DNA of 41,802 nucleotides from Cyanobacteria bacterium GSL.Bin1. GTDB lineage: Bacteria > Cyanobacteriota > Cyanobacteriia > Cyanobacteriales > Rubidibacteraceae. Below, in pieces: positions 10,568 to 18,400 of the stretch. The stretch is taken from the NCBI GenBank assembly GCA_009909085.1, contig JAAANX010000202.1, forward strand, positions 1-41,802, given 5' to 3'. The first letter of the stretch is position 1. Each line of letters opens with the position of its first letter. The position numbers and the translations under genes were made by a program. The notes under the pieces were generated by a model. The model was not told where the DNA came from. It was given only the letters and a program-made list of their open reading frames with translations, and did not search any database.

Positions 10568-11935
10568 TTAATTATTCATTGCTCTTCGTTGTTGCAATTG
10601 AAATACTGTCTTTTGATGAGTTTCGCGGTCAATCGGATAGAGAAAGATTAACAGTAAACTACCGAGTAAGGGAATAGTAGGCAAAAGAATGACAGTAATC
10701 GCAATCGTAACTAACGCTGATTCTGGTTGTTCTAGGGGAGGGAGTGCTTCTCGAAAACCAGCAAACGCTAAAATTTGTCCAAATAAAAATAAGCCCAACG
10801 CTTGTGCCATTTTGTTGGCAAACAACATAATACTATTAAACACGCCTTCTCGTCGTTGTCCCGTTTGTAATTCCTCCCAATCAATGGCTTCCGGGACCAT
10901 AGAAGGGGGAATGAGAAAGGCTGCTGCCATGCCAACTCCTTGTAAAGTGGCAATCAAATAAATCCATGCTGCTTGTTCAGGTTGTAAATAAAAGAGTCCG
11001 CAGTTGCCAATTACCCAAATGCTAATTCCTAACCAAAACGTTGCTTTTTTTCCCAGTTGAGCGCTAATCGGTTGCCAAATAAAAATAGCCAGGAAGGTAG
11101 CGATTTTCATGCTGAGAGTAATGGACGTAATTGCTGATTCCGGGAGGCGTAAATTATTAACAATAAAATAGGGTAAAATCGTCGGGGCAACTAAAAGTGC
11201 CATCCAAGACAAGGAATAGATGCCTAAGAGGAACCAAAACGGTCGATTCTGAGTAATCTTTTTTAAGTCTGCTAAGTTCACCCGGCGTTTCGTTGCTTTC
11301 TGTTCTTCTTCTTCCGTTTGCCAAGAACACCACCCAATTGAAAATAAGGTCGCGATCGCGCAAACCGTTCCTAAAATCGGTAGTTGCTGTTGCGGTTGAT
11401 CACTCCAGCCATTTAACCCCTGCATCAGTAATAGCGAGAAGGTACTGGCACTCATCGCAAAGCCAAACCGCCAACTATTGAGACGAATATGTTCTTGGTT
11501 GTCTTCGCTGAGATCGGTTAAGAGGGCACTATAGGGGATGAGAAAGCAAGCAAAACTGACTTGAAAGAAAATGGCAACGATCAGATAGTAACCGTAAAGT
11601 TGCCAATCCGTGAGGGGTGGAATCCACCAATGTAGCGCAAAGCTAATTGCCATAATTGGCGCACTAGCAAGCATCCAGGTATGACGTCTTCCCCAACGAG
11701 TGTGGGTTTGGTCACTCAAGGGACCCACAATTAAAGTGGCAATGGCATTACACCCTTTACTCAATAACAAAATCGTTCCCGCAATATTCGGGGGAACGCC
11801 AGCAGCAGTGGTGAGGAAGAAAAAGAAGAAGATAATCAACACATTTAAGGACATCGAAGGACCGAAATCTCCAATTCCGTAAGCAATGCGCGTTGATCGG
11901 GCGAGTTTTTCTGTCGATGGCTGTGTTGAGGTCAT
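10568..11935 (-). CDS. MFS transporter, GPH (sugar:cation symporter) family
   Basis: 455 residues with about 12 hydrophobic segments. The N-terminus (AYGIGDFGPSMSLNVL) and the loop 2-3 motif GPLSDQTHTRWGRRHTWML are characteristic of the glycoside-pentoside-hexuronide:cation symporter branch of the major facilitator superfamily, so Na+- or H+-coupled uptake or export of a sugar-like solute is expected; the substrate cannot be read from sequence. The start has no obvious ribosome site. It is transcribed away from the mys genes across a 376-base divergent spacer, so shared regulation is possible, but a role in moving mycosporines or their precursors is only speculation. Confidence 0.85.
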   Translation of the reverse strand: MTSTQPSTEKLARSTRIAYGIGDFGPSMSLNVLIIFFFFFLTTAAGVPPNIAGTILLLSKGCNAIATLIVGPLSDQTHTRWGRRHTWMLASAPIMAISFALHWWIPPLTDWQLYGYYLIVAIFFQVSFACFLIPYSALLTDLSEDNQEHIRLNSWRFGFAMSASTFSLLLMQGLNGWSDQPQQQLPILGTVCAIATLFSIGWCSWQTEEEEQKATKRRVNLADLKKITQNRPFWFLLGIYSLSWMALLVAPTILPYFIVNNLRLPESAITSITLSMKIATFLAIFIWQPISAQLGKKATFWLGISIWVIGNCGLFYLQPEQAAWIYLIATLQGVGMAAAFLIPPSMVPEAIDWEELQTGQRREGVFNSIMLFANKMAQALGLFLFGQILAFAGFREALPPLEQPESALVTIAITVILLPTIPLLGSLLLIFLYPIDRETHQKTVFQLQQRRAMNN

Positions 11936-12311
11936 AGTGATAGGTCATTTGTGTGGAAAGTGAGTCTTCCCTCTCCCTAAAATTAAAACACGCTTAAGAA
12001 TTCTTATCACTTCTGCCCTGAAAAAGAGATTTATATTAATTTTTATAATCTTTATTGAGGTTGGTCAAAACAGCAATTGTCATCCATCGTGGGTAATACT
12101 TCAATTAAAATTGCTGAAAGTATTGTTATAAAGAGATTTAAGTAAAAATAATTTTTTGGACGCCCTGACCAAAAGGAAGATTAATCTGAAAAAGGAAGGC
12201 GCGATCGTGACATCTTTCTTAACAATATTCTAAGATAAGGACGGCGATACTTCCCTCGCAAAAGCAAATATCATAATCATCCTCAGCAGAATTAATAGAG
12301 AGTATTGGCAA
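11936..12311. promoter_or_regulatory. Divergent spacer between GPH transporter and mysB, with nested dyads
   Basis: 376 bases without a gene, AT-rich. It holds a nested dyad at 12095-12124 (AATACTT-CAATT-AA-AATTG-ctga-AAGTATT) and a wider inverted pair TTGGTCA (12061-12067) / TGACCAA (12166-12172). AAAGAGATTTA is repeated near 12024 and 12131. TATAAT at 12044-12049 could be a -10 box. These are plausible operators or promoters for the two divergent units, but no known regulator consensus is recognised. Confidence 0.4.
12207..12236 (+). promoter_or_regulatory. Possible mysB promoter
   Basis: GTGACA (12207-12212), an 18-base spacer and TAAGAT (12231-12236) resemble -35/-10 boxes. They would give a leader of roughly 70 nt before the mysB ATG at 12312. 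Weak on sequence alone. Confidence 0.3.
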
Positions 12312-13151
12312 ATGACGATCACCAACGATAAACCGAGTCAAAAAACCGCAAGACCTGTCACTCCCTTGGGGATTTTGGTTCAGCAGTTAGAACAAATTGT
12401 GGAACAAGGAAAACAAGAAGGAATTTCTTCTGAGTTACAAAGCGCAATTGAAAGTGCATTTGAACTGGGTGCTGGACTCGACCCTTATCTAGAAAGAATC
12501 ACGACCCAACAATCAGACGCCTTAGCCAATTTGGATCGCAAAACCCGTGAGGAAGATTGGAGTCAATGTTTTTCTGATGGGGAAACCGTCCGTCAATTAG
12601 AACAGGAAATGCTATCGGGTCATATTGAAGGACAAACCTTAAAGATGTTTGTTCACATGACTGGTGCGAAACGAATTTTAGAAGTGGGGATGTTTACCGG
12701 TTATTCCGCACTCGCGATGGCGGAAGCCCTTCCGGAAAACGGTCGTGTGGTTGCTTTAGAAGTTGACCCTTACACCGCACAACTGGGTCGCAACTGCTTT
12801 CATGTCTCGCCTCACGGTCAAAAAATCGAAATTATGGTCGATTCTGCGATTAACAGCCTGAAAAAGTTAGCTGCAGATGGTCAGTCGTTCCAACTGGCGT
12901 TTATTGATGCAGATAAGACCGAATATAAGGATTACTATCACCTGTTGCTAGATGAAGGGCTATTGGAAGCGGGTGGTTACATTTTTGTAGACAATACCTT
13001 GTTACAAGGACAGGCGTATCTTCCACCTGAAAAACGTAGTGTTAATGGTGACGCGATCGCGCAATTTAATCAAATGGTCGCTGATGATTCCCGTGTGGAA
13101 CAAGTTTTACTTCCTCTCCGCGACGGCTTAACACTGATTAGAAAGCGATAA
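12312..13151 (+). CDS. mysB: Mycosporine biosynthesis O-methyltransferase MysB
   Basis: 279 residues. SAM-dependent class I methyltransferase of the caffeoyl-CoA O-methyltransferase type. In the MAA pathway MysB methylates demethyl-4-deoxygadusol to 4-deoxygadusol. SAM motif I is RILEVGMFTGYSALAMAEAL (about residues 120-139); VVALEVDP and FQLAFIDADK (metal and substrate-side acidic residues) and GGYIFVDNTLLQG follow in canonical order. The N-terminal ~100-residue helical extension is normal for MysB. It opens the mysB-mysC-mysD run on the plus strand. The identification rests mainly on the two downstream genes; alone it could be called only a caffeoyl-CoA-like methyltransferase. The dehydroquinate-synthase-like partner mysA, usually just upstream, is not in the window. 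Confidence 0.9.
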   Translation: MTITNDKPSQKTARPVTPLGILVQQLEQIVEQGKQEGISSELQSAIESAFELGAGLDPYLERITTQQSDALANLDRKTREEDWSQCFSDGETVRQLEQEMLSGHIEGQTLKMFVHMTGAKRILEVGMFTGYSALAMAEALPENGRVVALEVDPYTAQLGRNCFHVSPHGQKIEIMVDSAINSLKKLAADGQSFQLAFIDADKTEYKDYYHLLLDEGLLEAGGYIFVDNTLLQGQAYLPPEKRSVNGDAIAQFNQMVADDSRVEQVLLPLRDGLTLIRKR

Positions 13152-13268
13152 ATTATTTCTACAAAACACAGGGAAAGGTTGATCGCATCAGCAATTTTTC
13201 ATTCTGTTGCCTTTTCCCTGTGCTCTTTCAAAAAAGAACGAATCACTCACAACCAAGAACAAATAACA

Positions 13269-14603
13269 ATGCTTCTATTTGTCCAAGGGCGGCTCAATTC
13301 CGCACTGAAAACGATGGGGACGTTAACTTTATTGTTAATCACCTTCCCCATCAATTTAATCACCGTCTTATTTTCAGGTTTAACTCAGGAGAAACTTAGG
13401 CAAGCCGTAACCACCAACCCTAAGCGTATCCTGATTACCGGTGGCAAAATGACAAAATCGCTACAATTAGCGCGATCGTTTTATCAAGCCGGACATACTG
13501 TTTTTCTCGTTGAAACTCACAAATATTGGCTATCTGGTCATCGTTTTTCCCAAGCCGTCAGCGGGTTTTACACCGTTCCCGCACCGGAAAAAGACCCAGA
13601 AGGCTATCGTCAAGGACTGCTGGATCTTGTTAAAAAAGAACAGATCAATGTTTTTATTCCCGTTTGCAGTCCTGTTTCCAGTTACTATGATTCCACTGCA
13701 AAACCGTTACTCTCACAAGTAGGTTGTGAAGTCATTCATTTCGATACAGACATCACCGCAATGCTGGACAATAAATATGAATTTTGCAAACAAGCGCAAG
13801 CCCTAGGACTATCTGCACCGAAAGTTTTTAAGTTTACTTCTCCCCAACAGGTTTTAGATTTTGACTTTGCAACCGATGGTAGTCGCTACATTATTAAAAG
13901 TATTAACTATGATTCCGTTCGCCGTTTAGATCTAACCAAACTTCCCTTTCAAGGAATGGAAAGCTATATTAAAATACTTCCCATTTCCGAGGAAAATCCT
14001 TGGGTCATGCAAGAGTTTATTCGGGGGAAAGAATTTTGTACTCATAGCACTGTTCGCAATGGCAAAATTCAAGTCCATTGTTGTTCTGAATCTTCTCCCT
14101 TTCAAGTCAATTATCAACAAGTAAGTCACCCAAGAATTTTCGCTTGGGTCAAACATTTTGTCGGGGAATTAAAGTTAACTGGTCAAATTTCTTTTGACTT
14201 TATCGAAACCCCAGATGGCAATATTTATCCCATTGAATGTAACCCTCGCACCCATTCTGCGATCACGATGTTTCATGACCATCGGGATCTCGCTTCCGCT
14301 TATTTAGAAGATCATAATCATTCTGAACCCATCGCCCCTTTACCCAACAGCAAACCGACTTACTGGTTATATCACGAACTGTGGCGACTAACTGAAGTCC
14401 GTTCATTGGCAGACTTAAAAAACTGGTGGCAAAAAATTGCTCAAGGAACCGATGCCATTTTCCGCAAAGATGACCCCTTACCCTTTTTATTTGTGCATCA
14501 TTGGCAAATTCCCTTATTACTTTTAAGTAACTTAAAACGTTTCCCAGATTGGATTCGCATTGATTTCAACATCGGAAAAATTGTCAAATTAGGAGGAGAT
14601 TAA
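13269..14603 (+). CDS. mysC: ATP-grasp mycosporine-glycine synthase MysC
   Basis: 444 residues from ATG 13269. Couples glycine to 4-deoxygadusol, giving mycosporine-glycine, by ATP-dependent ligation. A hydrophobic N-terminal helix (about residues 16-38) probably anchors it to the membrane. The ATP-grasp body follows, with ILITGGKMTKSLQLARSF, ETHKYWLSGHRFS, WVMQEFIRGKEFCTHSTVR, GQISFDFIETPDGNIYPIEC and NPRTHSAITMF, and it ends in IDFNIGKIVKLGGD, all closely matching Anabaena MysC as I remember it. An in-frame TTG at 13179 would add 30 residues, but the purine-rich AGGGAAAGG lies too close to it; ATG 13269 fits the family better although it lacks a strong ribosome site. It is followed 3 bases later by mysD. 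Confidence 0.93.
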   Translation: MLLFVQGRLNSALKTMGTLTLLLITFPINLITVLFSGLTQEKLRQAVTTNPKRILITGGKMTKSLQLARSFYQAGHTVFLVETHKYWLSGHRFSQAVSGFYTVPAPEKDPEGYRQGLLDLVKKEQINVFIPVCSPVSSYYDSTAKPLLSQVGCEVIHFDTDITAMLDNKYEFCKQAQALGLSAPKVFKFTSPQQVLDFDFATDGSRYIIKSINYDSVRRLDLTKLPFQGMESYIKILPISEENPWVMQEFIRGKEFCTHSTVRNGKIQVHCCSESSPFQVNYQQVSHPRIFAWVKHFVGELKLTGQISFDFIETPDGNIYPIECNPRTHSAITMFHDHRDLASAYLEDHNHSEPIAPLPNSKPTYWLYHELWRLTEVRSLADLKNWWQKIAQGTDAIFRKDDPLPFLFVHHWQIPLLLLSNLKRFPDWIRIDFNIGKIVKLGGD

Positions 14604-14606
14604 TTC

Positions 14607-15641
14607 ATGTCTTTATTACGCGTTTTACACTTAGCTGGGTCAAGCGTTTCGGAATTTTATTACAACTTGTCCATGTTGTATGCAAAAGAAGTGGTGCAAC
14701 CCGCCAATGTAAAAAGTTACTATGCAGTGGTGCATCCAGATGGCGTTTGGCAACTGGGATCATCTTTAGATGATTTATCTCAGAAGTTATCGTTGCAAGA
14801 AATGATCGCGCGACTCCCCAAGGTTGATGTCGTTGTTCCTCATTTATTTTGCTTTCCGGGGATGACCAGTTTTCGGGGATTTTTTGAAGACTTACTCGGT
14901 TTACCCGTGGTTGGTTCTCCCGCCCAGTGTACCGCATTAGCCAGCAATAAAGCCCACACCAGAAGCGTTGTAGAAGCAATGGGCGTTCCTGTTGCAAAAG
15001 CGCAACAAGTCCGTTCTGGAGATACAGTGACGATGGAACCCCCGTTTATTGTCAAAGCCAACTCCGAAGATAATTCCTTAGGCTTAACTTTAGTCAAAAC
15101 CAAAGATCAAATTGCAGCAGCGTTACAGACAGCCTTTGCCTATGATGATACCCTACTCATCGAAGATTATATTCCTGGACGGGAACTGCGCGTGGGTGTG
15201 ATTGAACGCGGGAATGAATTATATGTTCCCTCGATGATTGAATACTTATTTCCTAAAGATCACACCATTCGGACCACTCAGGATAAGTATGACCTACAAG
15301 CCGATGGAACACCTGGAAAACAACCAGACCAACCCGTCGCGAAACCCCAGTGTCCTGCCGAAGTTACGCCAGAATTATTTGAGAAACTCGCAGATGCAGC
15401 GAGGAAAGCCCATATTGCCCTAGGCTGTCGCGATTATTCCCTATTTGATTTTCGCGTTCATAAAGAAACCGGTGAACCTTATCTTTTAGAAGCGGGTCTG
15501 TTTTGGTCATTCGGGGAAATTAGCATGATTTCTCGGATGCTACTTGCAGATGGGGAAGTATTAGAAGATGTAGTGGCTGAAGTTTGGGGTAAGGCTTCTC
15601 AACGGTCTCAAGCGCGACGTTTGCAGGAGTCTATGATTTAG
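14607..15641 (+). CDS. mysD: D-Ala-D-Ala ligase-like mycosporine amino acid ligase MysD
   Basis: 344 residues. ATP-grasp ligase that attaches a second amino acid to mycosporine-glycine, producing an iminomycosporine such as shinorine or mycosporine-2-glycine; the product cannot be read from sequence. Typical segments are VDVVVPHLFCFPGMTSFRGF near the N-terminus, GSPAQCTALASNKAHTRSVV, PPFIVKANSEDNSLGLTLVK (ATP-binding), LLIEDYIPGRELRVGVIE and a C-terminal metal/ATP site around YLLEAGLFWSFGEISMI. A strong GGAGG site at about 14591 precedes the ATG, and mysC stops 3 bases before, so the two are translationally close. It ends the cluster; the following 440 bases hold hairpins and no gene. Confidence 0.93.
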   Translation: MSLLRVLHLAGSSVSEFYYNLSMLYAKEVVQPANVKSYYAVVHPDGVWQLGSSLDDLSQKLSLQEMIARLPKVDVVVPHLFCFPGMTSFRGFFEDLLGLPVVGSPAQCTALASNKAHTRSVVEAMGVPVAKAQQVRSGDTVTMEPPFIVKANSEDNSLGLTLVKTKDQIAAALQTAFAYDDTLLIEDYIPGRELRVGVIERGNELYVPSMIEYLFPKDHTIRTTQDKYDLQADGTPGKQPDQPVAKPQCPAEVTPELFEKLADAARKAHIALGCRDYSLFDFRVHKETGEPYLLEAGLFWSFGEISMISRMLLADGEVLEDVVAEVWGKASQRSQARRLQESMI

Positions 15642-15805
15642 TTAACTGGCAAGCCAGTAAGATAATTTACCAGTTTCCGCTTTTATCTGTTAGCGAAAAT
15701 TTTCACTACAATAAATTTAATTATTTTGGCTCTCCTAGGGTGGTTATGACAAAATAATAGCAAATAACGCCCAAAAAGCTTGCATGGTAAGCTTTACGGA
15801 ATTGT

Positions 15806-15836
15806 AAAAATCAAATTTTTCTAAAATTTGATTTTT
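15806..15836. terminator. AT-rich perfect hairpin, possible terminator
   Basis: AAAAATCAAATTTT and its exact reverse complement AAAATTTGATTTTT are separated by a 3-base loop. The downstream side is T-rich (ATTTTTGTTTC), so it could terminate mysD transcription 170 bases after the gene. The low GC content makes it weak for a classic terminator. Confidence 0.5.
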
Positions 15837-15896
15837 GTTTCGTTGCACCCCCTGAATTGACTAGGGATTGAGCTGCTATCAATGTATAAATTAGTA

Positions 15897-16004
15897 TATC
15901 TAGTGCAGCGCGGTAGAAGTAACTGACCACTAAAGTTGAGCCAAAATCAATGCTTTCGAGCATTCGCTAACCGGTCAACTATTTTTGCCAGGCTGCACTA
16001 GATA
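15897..16004. repeat. 108-bp imperfect inverted repeat with internal TTCG hairpin (MITE-like or structured RNA)
   Basis: The 32-base ends (15897-15928 and 15973-16004) are inverted copies with about 24 of 32 positions matching. The outermost 13 (TATCTAGTGCAGC) are identical. The 44-base centre contains AATGCT-TTCG-AGCATT, a perfect 6-bp stem capped by a TTCG tetraloop. No other copy is visible in the window. It may be a miniature inverted-repeat element or a folded RNA; no direct target duplication is evident. Confidence 0.6.
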
Positions 16005-16083
16005 AGCACTCAGAAAATTGAATTGATTATTCTCCTCGGAGTCTGACAGAAGTAGAGATAGCAAGTTGGGTTAATGATTAGAA

Positions 16084-16899
16084 ATGATGTTAACGCTTAC
16101 AACTGATTTTGGGTTAGAAGATGTTTATGTTGGGGTAATGAAAGGTGTAATTGCTAATCTTAATCCTGACTTGAAAGTCATTGATCTCACCCATCAAGTT
16201 CCACCGCAAAACATTGCAGCAGGACGCTTTTGTTTAATGAATGCGGTGCCGTATTTCCCAGAGAATACAGTTCATGTCGCAGTGGTTGATCCGGGAGTAG
16301 GCAGTGAACGGAAAGGGTGCGCGATCGCGTTTTCAGAAGGTTATTTAGTTGGTCCGGATAACGGTTTATTCAGTGGGGTGATCCGGCAATTTCCTGCGCA
16401 AAAGGCGGTTGCTTTAACCAATCCCCAATATTGGCGGGTTGAAACAGTCAGTCACACCTTTCATGGACGAGATATTTTTGCCCCTGTTGGGGCACACTTA
16501 GCTCGTGGCGTTCCCTTAGAAGAATTGGGAGAACCGATCCCTCTGGATCAACTCACCGATTATTCTTTTCCCGAACCAGAAATAAAGGCCGATCAAATCC
16601 TTGGGTCAATTCAATATATCGACTATTTTGGCAACTTAATTACGAATATTCCAGCGACAGCTGTACAAGGGAAACAATGGTGGGTTACACTTAACCAACA
16701 ACAAATTCGCAGTGCCAAAACCTACAGTAGCTTTCCACCGCAACAGTTACTTGCTCTCATTGGTAGTCATGGTTGGGTAGAAATTGCCATAAATCAAGGG
16801 AATGCTGCTGCTGCCTTATCTTTAAGTTACGGGAGTATGATTGCTTTGAGATTTGCCCTCAGCTCAACTGACTTCGAAAAGAGGAGAAGCCAAAATTAG
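16084..16899 (+). CDS. S-adenosylmethionine hydrolase (DUF62/SAM hydroxide adenosyltransferase family)
   Basis: 271 residues. The family splits SAM into adenosine and methionine with activated water. It is related to the fluorinase and chlorinase, but this member lacks evident specialisation for halide and the common hydroxide-dependent type is expected. The N-terminus LTLTTDFGLEDVYVGVMKGV is diagnostic. The catalytic Asp and Arg are in VVDPGVGSERKG (about residues 62-73) and the His is in HTFHGRDIFAPVGAHLA (about 120-136), so the Asp-Arg-His triad is complete. The C-terminal domain (about 175-265) carries the IDYFGNLITNI signature. Two adjacent ATGs (16084, 16087) could start it. It stands alone between the hairpin-rich spacer and a convergent membrane gene 4 bases from its stop. 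Confidence 0.9.
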   Translation: MMLTLTTDFGLEDVYVGVMKGVIANLNPDLKVIDLTHQVPPQNIAAGRFCLMNAVPYFPENTVHVAVVDPGVGSERKGCAIAFSEGYLVGPDNGLFSGVIRQFPAQKAVALTNPQYWRVETVSHTFHGRDIFAPVGAHLARGVPLEELGEPIPLDQLTDYSFPEPEIKADQILGSIQYIDYFGNLITNIPATAVQGKQWWVTLNQQQIRSAKTYSSFPPQQLLALIGSHGWVEIAINQGNAAAALSLSYGSMIALRFALSSTDFEKRRSQN

Positions 16900-16903
16900 G
16901 GAA

Positions 16904-17326
16904 TTAATGGGCGGGAATGCTTTGACGAGTTGCCTTAGATTTCAGCCATTGGAAGGAGACCAAATTTAACAATAACCCAATTAAAAGTAAGAGGATCATC
17001 AACACAATTTGATACCAAGGGGCACCCACCGTCACATCTGCAATTAAATGACCTAAATTCAAAAAAGAATAGACAATCGTCAAGCCAAAGTGAAAACTTC
17101 GATAAGATTTTGCCTGAGTAAAAGTGGAGGCAATAATCGCTAACATCGGTAAAGTAAAAAAGATTAACATGAAGCCAAAGACATTATGCAAATTGCCACC
17201 AATATGAGAATGCTGTATTTCGAGATCATGAAAAAGCGGCATTAATGCTAGATCGGTATGAAAAAGCATCCCCAACAGAAATGATGTCCAAAGTGCATTA
17301 ATTTTAGCGGGATAACTATTGGACAT
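16904..17326 (-). CDS. Small four-helix membrane protein, unknown function
   Basis: 140 residues with four predicted membrane helices (about 12-25, 45-68, 78-98, 103-125). The first half is rich in histidines (HTD, HDLEIQHSHIGGNLHN), which might bind metal or haem, but no family signature is recognised. The ATG is preceded by AGGGAGA at a good distance, supporting a real gene. It converges with the SAM hydrolase, the stops being only about 4 bases apart. Function cannot be assigned. Confidence 0.7.
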   Translation of the reverse strand: MSNSYPAKINALWTSFLLGMLFHTDLALMPLFHDLEIQHSHIGGNLHNVFGFMLIFFTLPMLAIIASTFTQAKSYRSFHFGLTIVYSFLNLGHLIADVTVGAPWYQIVLMILLLLIGLLLNLVSFQWLKSKATRQSIPAH

Positions 17327-17538
17327 AATATTTCTCCCTATATTTTATTTTTAAATATATTTTTGATTATTATAGCAAAAAAATAAACTTAAATTCCCTT
17401 CATGAAGTTCCGTTTCAAGTAGCAATAAAATGAGCTGAAATTCTTTCATTTTCCAGCATCTTTTTAACTCGATGATTGGGCTAGAATTGCTGATCTTGCG
17501 CCTCTCTCCCAGTGAAGACGACAGTTAATATAACTTAA

Positions 17539-17544
17539 TATAAT
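17539..17544 (+). promoter_or_regulatory. Possible -10 element upstream of the DUF2993 gene
   Basis: TATAAT inside the AT-rich direct repeat TTAATATAACTTAATATAAT, 50 bases before the next start codon. There is no convincing -35 box. Confidence 0.3.
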
Positions 17545-17593
17545 ATAGAAATGCCGTTATGCAATCATTTCAGAGTAAAGGAACTGAAAAACG

Positions 17594-18343
17594 ATGCTCT
17601 TTTCATTAGCAACGCAAAACTTAGGACAACAAACCCTCAACCGAATCGCTGAATTTGCCCTCTCCACCCAGTTGGATGAATCAGAAAGCCTCAGTGTTGA
17701 TATTCAAACCGATCCCAGTTTACTAGCGCAAGGGAAACTGTCCTCACTGACGATTGATGGTCAAGGCTTGGTGATGCAAAAGGACTTGCGGATGCAACAA
17801 ATGCTGATTCAGCTGGAAAACATTGCAGTGAGTCCCATGAAAGCTTTAACCGGAAATATTGAGTTAACAGAAACCAGTCAGGGTCAAGCCCATATCCTTC
17901 TTAAGGATAGTGACATCAACCGGGCTTTTAATTCTCAAACCTTGCGCGATCAAATGCAAAACTTACAGATGCAAGTTGATCAGCAGTGGGTGACACTCGA
18001 TGTTTTAGCGGTGGAGTGTCATCTTTTCCCGCAAGGTGCCATTGGCATTGATGCTAAAATTAGAATCCAAGAAACTGGGGAAATTCAACAGACTTATTTC
18101 ACGAGCATCCCCCAGGTGAGAGATGGCGGTAGAGGTGTTGCTCTGGATCAGGTGAGTTACGCAGAAGGAAAAGAGTTATCGCCCCAGCTGACCGAAGCGT
18201 TATTAACAGAAGCGAGAAATATCCTGAATTTGAAGAATTTTGAAATGGATGGTATTGCTTTAGAAATTAAGCAGTTAAATGTGAAAAAAGGAGAATTAAA
18301 ACTAAGCGCGATCGCGCAAATTACGAAATTTCCAAAACCGTAA
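17594..18343 (+). CDS. DUF2993 (LmeA-like) lipid-binding protein
   Basis: 249 residues. The alternating strand pattern with LDESESLSVDIQTDPSLLAQGKL near the N-terminus, the GLVMQKDLRMQQMLIQLENI segment and the late LNVKKGELKLSAIAQ match DUF2993, a family widespread in cyanobacteria and actinobacteria. An actinobacterial member (LmeA) binds phospholipid in the envelope, so a membrane-associated lipid-binding role is plausible here. No clear cleavable signal is present; the short hydrophobic start (MLFSLATQNLG) could be peripheral. It is followed by a heptamer repeat array and the DUF790 gene. Confidence 0.8.
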   Translation: MLFSLATQNLGQQTLNRIAEFALSTQLDESESLSVDIQTDPSLLAQGKLSSLTIDGQGLVMQKDLRMQQMLIQLENIAVSPMKALTGNIELTETSQGQAHILLKDSDINRAFNSQTLRDQMQNLQMQVDQQWVTLDVLAVECHLFPQGAIGIDAKIRIQETGEIQQTYFTSIPQVRDGGRGVALDQVSYAEGKELSPQLTEALLTEARNILNLKNFEMDGIALEIKQLNVKKGELKLSAIAQITKFPKP

Positions 18344-18347
18344 TTTT

Positions 18348-18375
18348 TGTCATTCGTCATTGGTCATCGGTCATT
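18348..18375. repeat. Degenerate heptamer array (NGTCATT), four units
   Basis: Units in register: TGTCATT, CGTCATT, GGTCATC, GGTCATT, then a decayed CGTGATG. It starts 5 bases after the DUF2993 stop. It is the same family, in complementary reading, as the arrays at 29568 and 39788, and resembles the short tandemly repeated repetitive (STRR) heptamers known in cyanobacteria. Confidence 0.8.
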
Positions 18376-18400
18376 CGTGATGAGGCTTTAAAATTAATGA

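Larger units (their letters stand above)
15642..16083. other. Hairpin-rich intergenic region after mysD
   Basis: 442 bases without a credible gene. In order: ACTGGC-AA-GCCAGT right after the mysD stop (about 15646-15659), AAAGCTT-gcatggt-AAGCTTT (15775-15795), a 14-bp AT-rich perfect hairpin (15806-15836) and a 108-bp imperfect inverted repeat (15897-16004). The last two are listed separately. Confidence 0.7.
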
